The notes beneath the pieces are model-generated. The model was given only the letters and a program-made list of their open reading frames with translations. It was not told the origin of the DNA and made no database searches. From NCBI RefSeq assembly GCF_002288925.2, contig NW_022098001.1, positions 9,435,277 to 9,499,276 on the forward strand: DNA of 64,000 nucleotides, read 5' to 3'. The first letter of the stretch is position 1. The number at the start of each line of letters is the position of its first letter. The translations under genes and the position numbers were made by a program. This document shows positions 37,067 through 48,357 of the stretch, piece by piece. The DNA comes from Delphinapterus leucas (Eukaryota; Chordata; Mammalia; Artiodactyla; Monodontidae).

Positions 37067-37285
37067 CAGTTGAACCTTGAACAACACAGGTTTGAACTGC
37101 AAGGTCCGCTTATATCTGAATTTTTTTCAATAAATTCAGACTACAGTACTTCACAATCCACTGTTGGTTGAATCCAAGGATGTGGAACCACAGAAGCAGA
37201 TGGCCAACTGTAAAGTTATACGTGGATTTCCAACTGCTAGGCAGGGTTGGTGCCCCTAACCCCCACGTTGTTCAACGGTCAACTG
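37067..37285 (+). mobile_element. Tigger-type non-autonomous DNA transposon
   Basis: Terminal inverted repeats CAGTTGAACCTTGAACAACA (left) and TGTTCAACGGTCAACTG (right), with interior CGTTGTTCAAC and TCAATAAATTCAGACTACAG. The flank reads TA on the left and TG on the right, consistent with a decayed TA duplication. It resembles the Tigger2/MER28 group. Confidence 0.85.
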
Positions 37286-38253
37286 TGTGCTTAACACATA
37301 GGCCTTAATGATAGGTAAAAGTGAACTCGCTAAAGGTATAGTAGGGCAGAACAACTAGAAAAACTACCAATCCTGATTCTATCTAAATTCTATCTCTATA
37401 CTCTTAAAATTAAAACCGTATAATTTCACAAATTTGTTTTTATTTCATAATCCTTATATTCCATAATAATAAGCCAGGCTCACCAAATATATGATCATTT
37501 CCCTAGTAATGGCAAAAAATTTAATTTTTGGTAACATACCAAACATATGTGTTATAAATAGGCATTTTCAGAGGGAATACTAAATTGAGTAAAAAATGCT
37601 AACTGTTATCTCAGTGTAACATTTATATCAAGATTTTTCACATATAATTTATGCCAAATTTATATATGTAAAGTTTTATATGGCAAGCTCTAGAAATTTT
37701 CTTTCTTTAATACTGTCCGTAAGGTAGTTATTACAATGCCTGTCATACAGTAACTACTTAATAAATGTTGGCTTATTTCCGGCCTAGAATTACAAGTTTC
37801 CAAATTTGTGTGCTTTCTAGTGATTTAGAGAACAATGTCTTTGATAAAAAATGTCATAATTCAAGCTAAGCTACCTCTTTATTTTAAAAAGTGATAGCCT
37901 TACATCTGTGACATAAAACTGGGTCTTTTTAATGTACTATTACTATTTTTAAATTCTTTAGCTATAAAGATGGAAATATAATAGGTTATCTGAAAAAATA
38001 TAGATCCTAAGAGATGCATAATAATACACCTGTAACCACCAGCATTCCCGCTTCTGTTGCTAGCCTTTTTGAGCCTAAATCACCTTGCTGTAGAAGCAGT
38101 TATGGTAGAAAAAGCTTTTGCATCCACCAGTAAGTTGAGTAGGGTGCCTATTCTCAGTGCTCTCCTAGGGCCCTGTGTATACCTTTATCATTACCACTTA
38201 TTAACTATCTCAGATTGGAAAAACGTTTTTCATGCTTCTCTTCCAGTAGAAAT
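37286..38253. other. Intron sequence, no identified gene
   Basis: Unrecognised apart from a probable L2/MIR end at about 37720-37770. Confidence 0.45.
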
Positions 38254-41200
38254 GTTTTTTGAACATCTTTATTGGAGTATAATTTCTTTAAAATGGTGTG
38301 TTACTTTCTGCTGTATAACAAAGTGAATCAGCTAGATGTATACATATATCCCCATATGCCCTCCCTCTTGAGTCTCCCTCCCACCCTCCCTATCCCACCC
38401 CTCTAGGTGGTCACAAAACACTGAGCTGATCTCGCTGTGCAATGCAGCTTCTTCCCACTAGCTACCTATTTTACATTTGGTCGTGTATATACGTCATTGC
38501 TACTCTCTCACTTCATCCCAGCTTACCCTTCCCCCTCCCCACATCCTCAAGTCCATTCTCTACGTCTGCGTCTTTATTCCTGTCCTGCCCCTAGGTTCCT
38601 CAGAACCACTTTTTTTTCGATTCCATATATATATGTTAGCATACGGTATTTGTTTTTCTCTTTCTGACTTACTTCACTCTGTATGACGGACTCTAGGTCC
38701 ATCCACCTCACTACAAATATCTCAATTTCGTTTCTTTTTATGGCTGAGCAATATCCCATTGTATATATGTGCCACATCTTCTTTATCCATTCATCTGTCG
38801 ATGGACACTTAGGTTGCTTCCATGACCTGGCTACTGTAAATAGTCCTGCAATGAACATTGTGCTACATGACTCTTTTTGACTTATGGTTTTCTCAGGGTA
38901 TATGCCCAGTAGTGGTATTGCTGGGTCCTATGTTAGTTATATTTTTAGTTTTTTTAAGGGACCTCGATACTGTTCTCCATAGTGGCTGTATCAATTTACA
39001 TTCCCACCAACAGTGCAAGAGGGTTCCCTTTTCTCCACACCCTCTCCAGCATTTATTGTTTGTAGATTTTTTGATGATGGCCGTTCTGCCTGATGTGAGG
39101 TGATACCTCATTGTAGTTTTGATTTGCATTTCTCTAATGATTAGTGATGTTGAACATCCTGTCATGTGTTTGTTGGCAATCTGTATATCTTCTTTGGAGA
39201 AATGTCTGTTTAGATCTTCTGCCCATTTTTGGATTGAGTTGTTTGTTTTTTTGATATTGGGCTGCCTGAGCTGTTTATATATTTTGGAGATTAATCCTTT
39301 GTCAGTTGCTTCATTTGCAAATATTTTCTCCCATTCTGAGGGTTGTCTTTTGGTCTTGTTTATGGTTTCCTTTGCTGTGCAAAAGCTTTGAAGTTTCATT
39401 AGGTCCCATTTGTTTATTTTTGTTTTTATTTCCATTTCTCTAGGAGGTGGGTCAAAAAGGATCTTGCTGTGATTTATGTCATAGAGTGTTCTGCCTATGT
39501 TTTCCTCTAAGAGTTTGATAGTGTCTGGCCTTACATTTAGGTCTTCAATCCATTTTGAGTTTATTTTTGTGTATGGTATAAGGGAGTGTTCTAATATCAT
39601 TCTTTTACATGTAGCTGTCCAGTTTTCCCAGTACCACTTTATTGAAGAAGCTGTCTTTTTTCCATTGTATATTCTTGCTTCCTTCATCAAAGATGAGGTG
39701 ACCATATGTGTGTGGGTTTATCTCTGGGCTTTCTATTCTGTTCCATTGATCTATATTTCTGTTTTTGTGCCAGTACCATAGTGTCTTGATTACTGTAGCT
39801 TTGTAGTAAAGTCTGAAGTCAGGGAGCCTGATTGCTCCAGCTCCGTTTTTCTTTCTCAAGATTGCTTTGGCTATTTGGGGTCTTTTGTGTTTCCATACAA
39901 ATTGTGAAATTTTTTGTTCTAGTTCTGTGAAAAATGCCATTGGTAGTTTGATAGGGATTTCATGAAATCTGTAGATTGTTTTGGGTAGTGTAGTCATTTT
40001 CACAATGTTGATTTTTCTAATCCGAGAACATGGTATATATCTCTCCATCTGTTTGTATCATCTTTAATTTCTTTCATCAGTGTCTTAGTTTTCTGCGTAC
40101 AGGTCTTTTGTCTCCTTAAGTAGGTTTATTCCAGCTATTTTATTCTTTTTGTTGTAATGGTAATGGGGAGTGTTTCCTTAATTTCTCTTTCAGGTTTTTC
40201 ATCATTAGTGTATAGGAATGCAAGAGATTTCTGTGCATTAATTTTGTATCCTGCTACTTTACCAAATTCATTGATTAGCTCTAGTAGTTTTCTGGTAGCA
40301 TCTTTAGGATTCTCTATGTATAGTATCATGTCATCTGCAAACACTGACAGCTTTACTTCTTTTCTGATTTGGATTCCTTTTATTTCTTTTTCTTGTCTGA
40401 TTGCTGTAGCTAAAACTTCCAAAACTGTCTTAAATAATAGCAGGGAGAATGGGTAACCTTGTCTTTTCCTGATCTTAGAGGAAATGGTTTCAGTTTTTCA
40501 CCATTGAGAAAAATGTTGGCTGTGGGTTTGTCATATATGGCCTTTATTATGTTGAGGTAAGTTCCCTCTACACCTACTTTCTGGAGAGTTTTTATCATAA
40601 ATGGGTGTTGAATTTTGTCAAAAGCTTTTTCTGCATCTATTGAGATTGTCCTATGGGTTTTATCCTTTAGTTTGTTAATATGGTGTATCACTGTGATTGA
40701 TTTGTGTATATTGAAGAATCCTTGAATTCCTGGAATAAACCCCACTTGATCATGGTGTATGATACTTTTAATGTGCTGTTGGATTCTGTTTGCTGGTATT
40801 TTATTGAGGATTTTTGCATCTATGTTCATCAGTGATATTGGCCTGTAGTTTTCTTTTTTTGTGACATCTTTTATCTAGTTTTGGTATCAGGGTGATAGGG
40901 GCCCCCCAGAATGAGTTTGGGAGTGTTCCTCCCTCTGCTATATTTTGGAAGAGTTTGAGAAGGATAGGTGTTAGCTTTTCTCTAAATGTTTGATAGAATT
41001 CACCTGTGAAGCCATCTGGTCCTGGGCTTTTGTTTTTTGGAAGATTTTTAATCATAGTTTCAATTTCATTACTTGTGATTGGTCTGTTTATATTTTCTAT
41101 TTCTTCCTGGTTCAGTCTCGGAAGGTTGTGCTTTTATAAGAGTTTTTCCATTTCTTCCAGGTTGTCTATTTTATTGACATAGAGTTGCTTGTAGCAATCT

Positions 41201-41419
41201 CTTACAATCCTTTGTATTTCTGCAGTGTCAGTTGTTACCTCTCCTTTTTCATTTCTAATTCTGTTGATTTGAGTCTTCTCCCTTTTTTTCTTGATGAGTC
41301 TGGCTAATGGTTTATCAATTTTGTTTATCTTCTCAAAGAACCAGCTTTTAGTTTTATTGATCTTTGCTATTGTTTCCTTCATTTCTTTTTCATTAATTTC
41401 TGATCTGATCTTTATGATG
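38254..41419 (-). mobile_element. L1, 5'-truncated, antisense
   Basis: GAACATCTTTATTGGAG start (3' end of the element) through ORF2 to about its [20 protein letters not shown] region. The reverse-transcriptase parts ([22 protein letters not shown]) are in separate broken frames, so it is inactive. Target duplication CCAGTAGAAAT at 38243-38253 and CCAGTAGATAT at 41420-41430 (10 of 11). Confidence 0.94.
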
Positions 41420-41430
41420 CCAGTAGATAT

Positions 41431-41912
41431 TGAGGCTTTACAGGACAGGTGCTGTGTCTTGGGGCTCAGCTGGCATGTAGCAGGAACTTAATATGAATTT
41501 GTTAAATGAGTCAAAGTAGACACTAAAGCTGCTCCTTTGCCAGGAGAAGAAACAATCAGGATTAAATGAAACCCGTATTTACGTAAGGTATGTGCATCAA
41601 GGTCTTAGGTTCCTTTAAAAGGCAGAGATTGACAGAATGGATGGGAAAAACATGGAGCTAGATGGTATCAATGAGACACACATAGATATGAAGACACAGG
41701 GTAGGAACAATAAAGAAAAAAATTTCTTAGGTTTTTCAAATCCAAGTGAAATAAAAGCTATGATCTTTTAAGATAGTCTTGACATGTCCTAGTAACCTCT
41801 TGACCTGAAGTTAAAATATATATATATTTACTGACAGACATATTGACACATTCTATAAAGTATTCTATTAATGCATTAGTCATATATTGTTCTATCTTTC
41901 CTCCTTGTTTAG
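41431..41912. other. 3' end of RGS22 intron before eighth in-window exon
   Basis: An antisense MIR/L2 end at about 41431-41510 (GGACAGGTGCTGTGTCTTGG). The rest is not recognised. Confidence 0.45.
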
Positions 41913-42092
41913 GACTTGTGCCATTCTCATTGTAGTGAATCCCTCATCCACAAGAAGATCATGACTATTATCAACTGCTTTATTAATTCCAGTATTCCAC
42001 CAGCTTTACAAATTGACATTCCATTAGAGCAAGCCCAAAAGATTGTTGAACACAGGAAGGAGTTGGGACCATATGTATTTAGAGAGGCACAG
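41913..42092 (+). CDS. RGS22: RGS22 internal exon 8 of 10 in window (middle of last RGS box)
   Basis: The exon is 60 codons, phase 0 at both ends. The acceptor is TTCCTCCTTGTTTAG; the donor is CAG|GTAAGA, near consensus. It starts DLCHSHCSES, continues KKIMTIINCFINSSIPPALQ and IDIPLEQAQKIVEHRKEL, and ends GPYVFREAQ. The segment ..I...FI.SSIPPALQIDIP corresponds to the RGS helix-loop 'i...fi...ap..vni' that contacts G-alpha switch regions. LGPYVFREAQ leads into the last helix pair. It follows an 8.1-kb intron that carries a 3.2-kb L1. Confidence 0.95.
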
Positions 42093-43489
42093 GTAAGAAA
42101 TCAGGGCATGTAGTAAGCATATTTAAAATAGATAAACAATCTAGATATTCTTTAAAAGTTTTTGCATTATTCATATTTGGCAAGGCTCTAATCCTCCTAA
42201 TCCTGGGTTATTCTATTTAATTTAAAAAATATTGCATATGCCACAGAACATAGAAACTAGTAACTTACTATTTCGTTCATGATAGTATACAGCAAATACA
42301 ATTATTTAAATTCTGTACTTTGACTTTGCATGGTTATCATTTTATTTCTAACTTATAAAACTACAGCTAATTCCTCCTTCCTTTCCCACCATTCATATTT
42401 CCTTTTAAAATGTCTGCTACCACAAAAATGTGTAAAATGTGTGTCCCAAGATTTGTGTATTTTTAAAGGTTGGGATATTCACATAGCTCATAAAATAAGT
42501 GAGAGGAGATTTAAGTACCCAACCAACATAAAGTACACAAGCTCATGAAAGGAAAATCATGGCTGTTAACCTACTCAAGTTACTTCTTTTTAGGATAAAT
42601 AATAGAAAACAGTGATTTGCTGAACATAATTTATTTGCATTTTGAAAAGCCTTTTAGTGATGTTCCTGAAAAATGATTAAGAAAAATACATAATAATAGG
42701 GGTAATAGGGAAGGCCATGTCACAATTTAAGTGATATGAAACAGAGATTTAGGGTATGATTGCCTTTGAGCATGGAAAAAGACCATTATTCCTTAATATT
42801 CATTTGCAAGCCAGCTGTGTTCTAAGTCCTAAAAGGAACTGAAAGTAGACTCACAATCCAATTATGCATTGAATAGGCAAAAATAAAGAAGAATGATTGA
42901 GGATGTGCTAGAGAGAAATAGAAAAAACATGGTGTCAGAATTGTAGCATCTGTTAATGAAAAGATCACTTAGCCTAGCCTAGGTCTCCTGATAGCCGGGA
43001 GACCGTCTAGCCTCAAGTGTGATGGTGAATGTCTGGAGCTGCTTACGTAGGTTGGTTCCACTGCACTGTCCAGGGATTGCAGCCAGTGAACTTTATTGGA
43101 GTCCTCTAGTTTAGGCCTCCTACCTGATTTCCCAAAACAAAGTCCCAAACATATCTTAAATATGGACTTTGGAGTATCAGAAAACAAGAGAATATTTAGG
43201 GGCCTCACCTCACCAAATCTATTGTTTCTGTGTTCTGTAAGGAAGCTCAGAGAATGGCATATCTCCTACCCAGGTATGCAAGCCAGAGATCTGGTTGCCT
43301 TCTATGTCTTCCCTATCCTTCATTCCTTACCTTTGGAGATGTTAAGTCACTAATATGTATCCGTTTGTCTCCTTCTTATCTGTTATTCTATCTACTTTTC
43401 TCCAACTCCATGCCGCTACCTCAGTTCACATCTGCAATGTCTCACATTGATTACCAGAATTCCCTGCCTCTAGGCTCTCTCAAAACCAT
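42093..43489. other. 5' part of RGS22 intron, eighth to ninth in-window exon
   Basis: Nothing recognised. Frames at 42969-43353 overlap on both strands and have no domain. Confidence 0.45.
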
Positions 43490-43920
43490 TTAACTCACTG
43501 CAGACAGATCCATCTTTTCAAAATGTATATTTGATCATGTCACTTCTCTGCTTTCAATTTCAATTACTCCCCATTGTCTTCAGAATGAAGACCAAGCTCC
43601 TTACTACATATTTCTCTAGCCACATGTCTTCCCACTCCCTGCCATCTGTCTCCCAGTCTTACTGAAATATTTGTACTTCCATAAAGAGGGCTTACTTTCT
43701 TGCTTCCAGAGCTTTTTACAGTATCATCTTCTCTCTCTTATGCTTCTATTGTATCTTGTATTTGTCCCTGTCAGAACACTTATCACACAGAATTGAAAAT
43801 GGCTATTCTCATGCTTCACTTTCCCACCGGACTGTAAGGTCTTTGAGCGTAGGGAATGTTTCTTATTTGCCTTTGTGGCCTGGGTGCACGACACTCAGTA
43901 ACATTTTTGAACATATGAAT
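43490..43920 (-). mobile_element. L2 LINE fragment, antisense
   Basis: TTGATCATGTCACTTCTCTG, ACTCCCCATTGTCTTCAGAA and GAAGACCAAGCTCCTTACTA are the antisense L2 ORF end. Confidence 0.7.
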
Positions 43921-44044
43921 GAGTGATGTGAGAATAGATGGATCATGACAGGAATAGATCAAATTGGACATGAGAGCAAAGTTGAGCGAAAGGGCTGAAT
44001 AATAAATGTAAAAATTGCCTGTTTTAGTATTGTTTTCACTATAA

Positions 44045-44653
44045 CAGTGGTCCACAACCTTTTTGGCACCAGGGACCGGTTTCGTGGAAGACAGTTTTTC
44101 CACGGACCGGGGGCGGGGGCGTGGGTGGATGGTTTTGGGATGATTCAAGCACATTACATTTATTGTGCACTTTATTTGTATTATTATTACATTGTAATAT
44201 ATAATGAAATAATTATACAAGTCACTATAATGCAGAATCAGTGGGAAACCTGAGCTTGTTTTCACTTGCCACTCACTGATAGGGTTTCGATATGAATCTG
44301 CAAGCAATTGATTTATTATGGTCTCTGTGCAGTCAAACCTCTCTGCTAATGATAATCTGTATTTGCAGCCACTCCCCAGTGCTAGCATCTCGGCCTAAGC
44401 TCCACCTCAGATCATCAGTCATTAGATTCTCATAAAGAGCGCACAACCTAGATCCCTCACATGCGCAGTTCACAGTAAGGGTCACGCTCCTTTGAGAATC
44501 TAATGCCGCAGCTGATCTGACAGTAGGCGGAGCTCAAGCAGTACTGTGAATGATGGGGAGCGGCTGTAAATACAGATGAAGCTTTGCTGGCTCACCCGCC
44601 ACTCACCTCCTGCTGTGCGGTCCTGTCCATGGCCCGGGGGTTGGGGACCGCTG
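44045..44653 (+). mobile_element. MER1/Charlie3-type hAT DNA transposon
   Basis: Left end CAGTGGTCCACAACCTTTTT, right end GGGGGTTGGGGACCGCTG: terminal inverted repeats of the MER1 group. The 8-bp flanks CACTATAA (44037-44044) and CAGTATAG (44654-44661) match at 6 of 8, fitting a decayed hAT duplication. No transposase. The 190-residue antisense frame across it is an accident of composition. Confidence 0.88.
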
Positions 44654-44661
44654 CAGTATAG

Positions 44662-46223
44662 CGTCTGCCTGTCCCCCATCTGCATTCCTAATAGCTTGAA
44701 AGTTTTCATCACCCAGCCATATTTTCACTGGCCCTTCTCACTCTTACTAGAGCATTGCCCATCTGCTGGCAATGAGCAAAGTAGCTCTGTATTTATTAAA
44801 ACATTTACTTATCCACAGTTTGGTTATCTTTTAAGGTTTTGGAGGTACAGGACAATTTTCATGAATAACATGTATGTTATTAACCTTAATTGCAACTTTT
44901 AGAAATAGAGCAATTTTATGACTACCTTGAAAAATTGTGTCCTAATAGGGTGACTTTTACTGGAAAGCCTTCTAAGTGAAAATAAATATATTTGAGAGCT
45001 GGGAATGACTCAGGTTTTGGAGGGGTAACTGAGAAGTAGGGTCAATATAGTTGGTAAATAGAGGTGGAGGAGTATTTAAGTTTAAAAAGTGCATATAAAA
45101 AGTACCATGATCATTTAACATTGGAGAAGGGGATTACTTAATTAAATGCATGGCAGATAAATGTAAATGAAAAAATTTTAAAAGCCTGCACTTCATCAAA
45201 TAAAGTATGTTTAGCTTTTGTGTTCACAATCCCAAGAGGCTATAGAATTTAATGACAAGATAGTATTGTAAAGGGAGTGAATAGTTTTACTAATGATACT
45301 CATGTACAGAAACGAGGAGTCGTGAAATATATCAATTCAGGATGCTGTTGGTCACTGCAGCATTTACTTTTTAAAAATTCCACTTTCCCCCTGAAGAGTT
45401 GGCTTAGAGCCTAATGGGTTAGTTCATTTTTCTCCAGGGCATTAGGTATAGGCCATTCCCAGCAACAAAACGTTGGACTTGATCTGATGTGGCAAGTCCT
45501 ACCTTCTAGGAAGTAATGTATGCCTCTGGAACTAATGGAAAAACTTGGCATGGGAATTTGAGCAACAATTCTTATCTCTATAAATATCACAATTAATCAC
45601 TTAATGTAGAGTGTCCTAAGAAAGCATTTGTGCAGGATACCACTCTGCTTTTTAAATGTTACTTTTCTTGCTCTCACATAAAAGAGAGATTGTATCATTT
45701 AAAAGTTACTCAAGATTTATTCTTAGATCTGCAGCTTTGTTTAAGAGCTTTTCCAGAGGCAAAATGGTATTTTCTTTCTCTAAAAGAAGGGAAAGGGGAC
45801 CGGAGAGGAGTTCCCCTTGATGAACTGAATATTTGGAATACTTGCATAAAACAGCAGAGTGTGTGGCAGATCAACTGGTATATGTTTTCAAAGAAAACAT
45901 AAATTTCTTATTTAAAAAGACCTAATGGATTCTTTATTAATACAATCAACTGTATAGGGAAACATAAAGCATAAAGTGACTTTTAACTGTATTTAAGAGT
46001 ATGTTTTTCTTAAAAGAAAGACTTCTCATTGGTAGTAAAATAACATTGATGATAAGCATGTGCTGAACTAAACTATACCAAGATGTCTGGAGACAATAAG
46101 TTGGAGGAAACATGCTGTATATTAAAGAATAGAATAGTTAATCCATTATTATGGTGAATTAGAGTTTAAATTGGTACATTTATATAAAACTGTAATCTGA
46201 GACATACTTTGTTTTATATACAG
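44662..46223. other. Rest of RGS22 intron before ninth in-window exon
   Basis: Unrecognised AT-rich sequence. The frame at 45630-45902 has no domain and lacks good splice borders. Confidence 0.45.
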
Positions 46224-46382
46224 ATGACAATTTTTGGAGTTCTGTTTAAATTTTGGCCTCAGTTTTGTGAGTTTAGGAAGAACTTAACTGATAAAAAAAT
46301 TATGAGTGTTTTGGAGAGAAGACAAGAATATAGTAAGCAGAAAAAAAAATTGGTAGTCACGGAAGACGAAAAATTTGCAAAG
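46224..46382 (+). CDS. RGS22: RGS22 internal exon 9 of 10 in window (end of last RGS box, basic coil)
   Basis: The exon is 53 codons, phase 0 at both ends, with acceptor TTTTATATACAG and donor AAG|GTGAGA. It starts MTIFGVLFKFWPQFCEFRKN and ends KKLVVTEDEKFAK. FGVLFKFWPQFCEFR is the final amphipathic helix of the RGS box ('if.lL...y..F..s'). The rest (DKKIMSVLERRQEYSKQKKK) is charged and probably helical or coiled coil. The first ATG is internal. A run of nine A is read as three lysines and is not frameshifted. Confidence 0.95.
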
Positions 46383-46544
46383 GTGAGACAAGAATCATTT
46401 TGGGTTTAATCAGACTTTTAAAAGCTATGTGATATGTGTAGAAGAATTTGGGCTGAGCAAAAATACAGAGAAGTTATAGAATACAGATTTTAGTGGTTTT
46501 TAAAGCCTTCAGTCAGAGGTTTCAGACTTGTTTTTGAATTTTAA

Positions 46545-46750
46545 AAAATTTATCTCAAATGTCATCTCTTCTATGTACCTCTCTTGGAGAACACTTTATA
46601 TTGTCTTATGAATAAATTTTTGCATTTGTCTTTCTCACTGGACTGAGATCCTCAAAGATACCATCTGTCTTATTAAACAGTTCTACCACTATCCAGCACA
46701 TGCTCAATTATAAATTATTGTTTACCAAATAAATATGGGAATGAATGAAA
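46545..46750 (-). mobile_element. L2/MIR-like fragment, antisense
   Basis: AAATGTCATCTCTTCTATGT, CTCACTGGACTGAGATCCTC and CCAGCACATGCTCAATTA resemble an antisense L2 end. Confidence 0.45.
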
Positions 46751-47006
46751 AAATATTATGTACTGGGGGCAGCATTTTCAATATTAAAATTAGAGAATGA
46801 TATGACTTTGAAATTTACAAATGTAAGTCATAAACTGTCCAGCCTGCCTATTTGTCTTTTAGTCTGACCATTCATTTATCAGTTCCTCTATCTTTATATT
46901 TACCTATTTTCCTTGACTTGAAAAGGGATAACAAGTAATATATTTCATCTTATTTGTAAGTTTAACCCTATTGTGTTTTTTAAAAGAAATTTAAAAGATA
47001 ATCTAG

Positions 47007-47219
47007 GGGCTTCCCTGGTGGCGCAGTGGTTGAGAGTCCGCCTGCCGATGCAGGGGACACGGGTTCGTGCCCCGGTCCGGGAGGATCCTACATGTCACGG
47101 AGCGGCTGGGCCCGTGAGCCATGGCCGCTGAGCCTGCGCGTCCAGAGCCTGTGCTCCCCAACTGGAGAGGCCATAACAGTGAGAGAGGCCCGCGTACTGC
47201 AAAAAAAAAAAAAAAAAAA
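47007..47219 (+). mobile_element. CHR-type SINE, short form
   Basis: Near-consensus copy. The pol III A box TGGCGCAGTGG (47019-47029) and B box GGTTCGTGCC (47062-47071) are intact, with a 19-A tail. The flanks AGATAATCTA and AGATCTA suggest an imperfect target duplication. Confidence 0.95.
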
Positions 47220-47224
47220 GATCT

Positions 47225-47520
47225 AAAGATATAAAAGTAATATAATTATAACACCCATATTTGCACAGGTCAAAGTAAACACTGTTAACATTTTCCTCAT
47301 TTGCTTTTCATTTTTCCTTAAGAAGTGAAATACTGCAGAACAGTAAACTCTCTTAACTCCAGCCCTGAGTTCTATTACCCTCCCCATCTCCAAGAGCAAC
47401 CATTAAGTTTGGGGTATGTTATCCCAGCTCCTTTTTAAGACAGTGTTTTATATGGTGTATGGAGTCATAAACAATCCAGAGGACTGTTTTGTGTGTATTT
47501 TAACTTACGTAATGGTACCA
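47225..47520 (-). mobile_element. Old L1M fragment, antisense
   Basis: AACTCCAGCCCTGAGTTCTA, CCAAGAGCAACCATTAAG and ATGGTGTATGGAGTCATAAA resemble an antisense ancient L1 3' region. It continues after 47900. Confidence 0.45.
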
Positions 47521-47526
47521 TATTTT

Positions 47527-47905
47527 ATTAGTCTTCTCAGGCTACCATAGCAAAATATCAGAGACTGGATGGCTTAAACAACAGAAATTAATTTCCTCAT
47601 AGTTCTGGAGACTAGAAGTCCCAGATCAAGGTGCCAGCTAATACGATTCTTGGTGAGACCTCTCCTCCTGGCTTGAAAATGGCCACCTTCTTGTTGTGTC
47701 CTCACAAGTTGGGGAGAAAAAGAGTTCTCTCTCTCTTCCTCTTCTTATAAAGCCACAGTTTCTTTGGATTAGGACCCTACCCTTATGACCTCATTTAACC
47801 TTAAGTACCTCTTAAAGACCCTATCTCATGATACAGACACAGTGGAAGTTAGGGCATCAACATATGAATTTGAGGAGACACAATTCATTCCATAGCATAT
47901 ATTGT
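47527..47905 (+). repeat. Mammalian interspersed repeat, family not assigned
   Basis: TTATTAGTCTTCTCAGGCTA, GAGACTGGATGGCTTAAACA, GTTCTGGAGACTAGAAGTCC and CAACATATGAATTTGAGGAG form a very common dispersed mammalian repeat that I recognise but cannot name safely. Confidence 0.7.
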
Positions 47906-48037
47906 GCTTTCTACATCTTGCATTTAAAATACAATTTTGTCTTTTAATTCTACCCACACTGCTCTACTTAGATCTCATTTATTCAGTTTAATTGCTGCAT
48001 TTCCATCATATGAATAAATATACTATTTTTATTTAAC

Positions 48038-48357
48038 TTTTTTTTTTTTTAAGTTTTGGCTGCGTTGGATCTTCATTGCTGCACACGGCCTTTCTCTAGT
48101 AGTGGTGAGTGGGGGCTACTCTTCGTTGCGGTGCGTGGGTTTCTCATTGCAGTGGCTTCTCTTGTTGCCGAGCACGGGCTCTAGGTGTGAGGGCTTCAGT
48201 AGTTGTGGCTCGCGGGCTCTAGAGCGCTGGCTCAGTAGTTGTGGCGCACAGATTTAGTTGCTCCGCGGCATGTGGGATCTTACCGGACCAGGGATCGAAC
48301 CCGTGTCCCCGGCATTGGCAGGCGGATTCTTAACCACGGCACCACCAGGGAAGTCCC
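48038..48357 (-). mobile_element. CHR-type SINE, long form, antisense
   Basis: Poly-T, TTTTGGCTGCGTTGGATCTT, antisense B box GGGATCGAACCCG, end GCACCACCAGGGAAGTCCC. Confidence 0.94.

Noticed and set aside
43816..44388. 190-residue antisense frame
   Set aside because: It overlaps a MER1-type DNA transposon and an L2 fragment. It has no transposase motif and no splice or promoter context.
47019..47071. Possible tRNA gene from intact A and B boxes
   Set aside because: The boxes belong to the tRNA-derived head of a SINE. No cloverleaf with anticodon arm and acceptor stem can be drawn convincingly.
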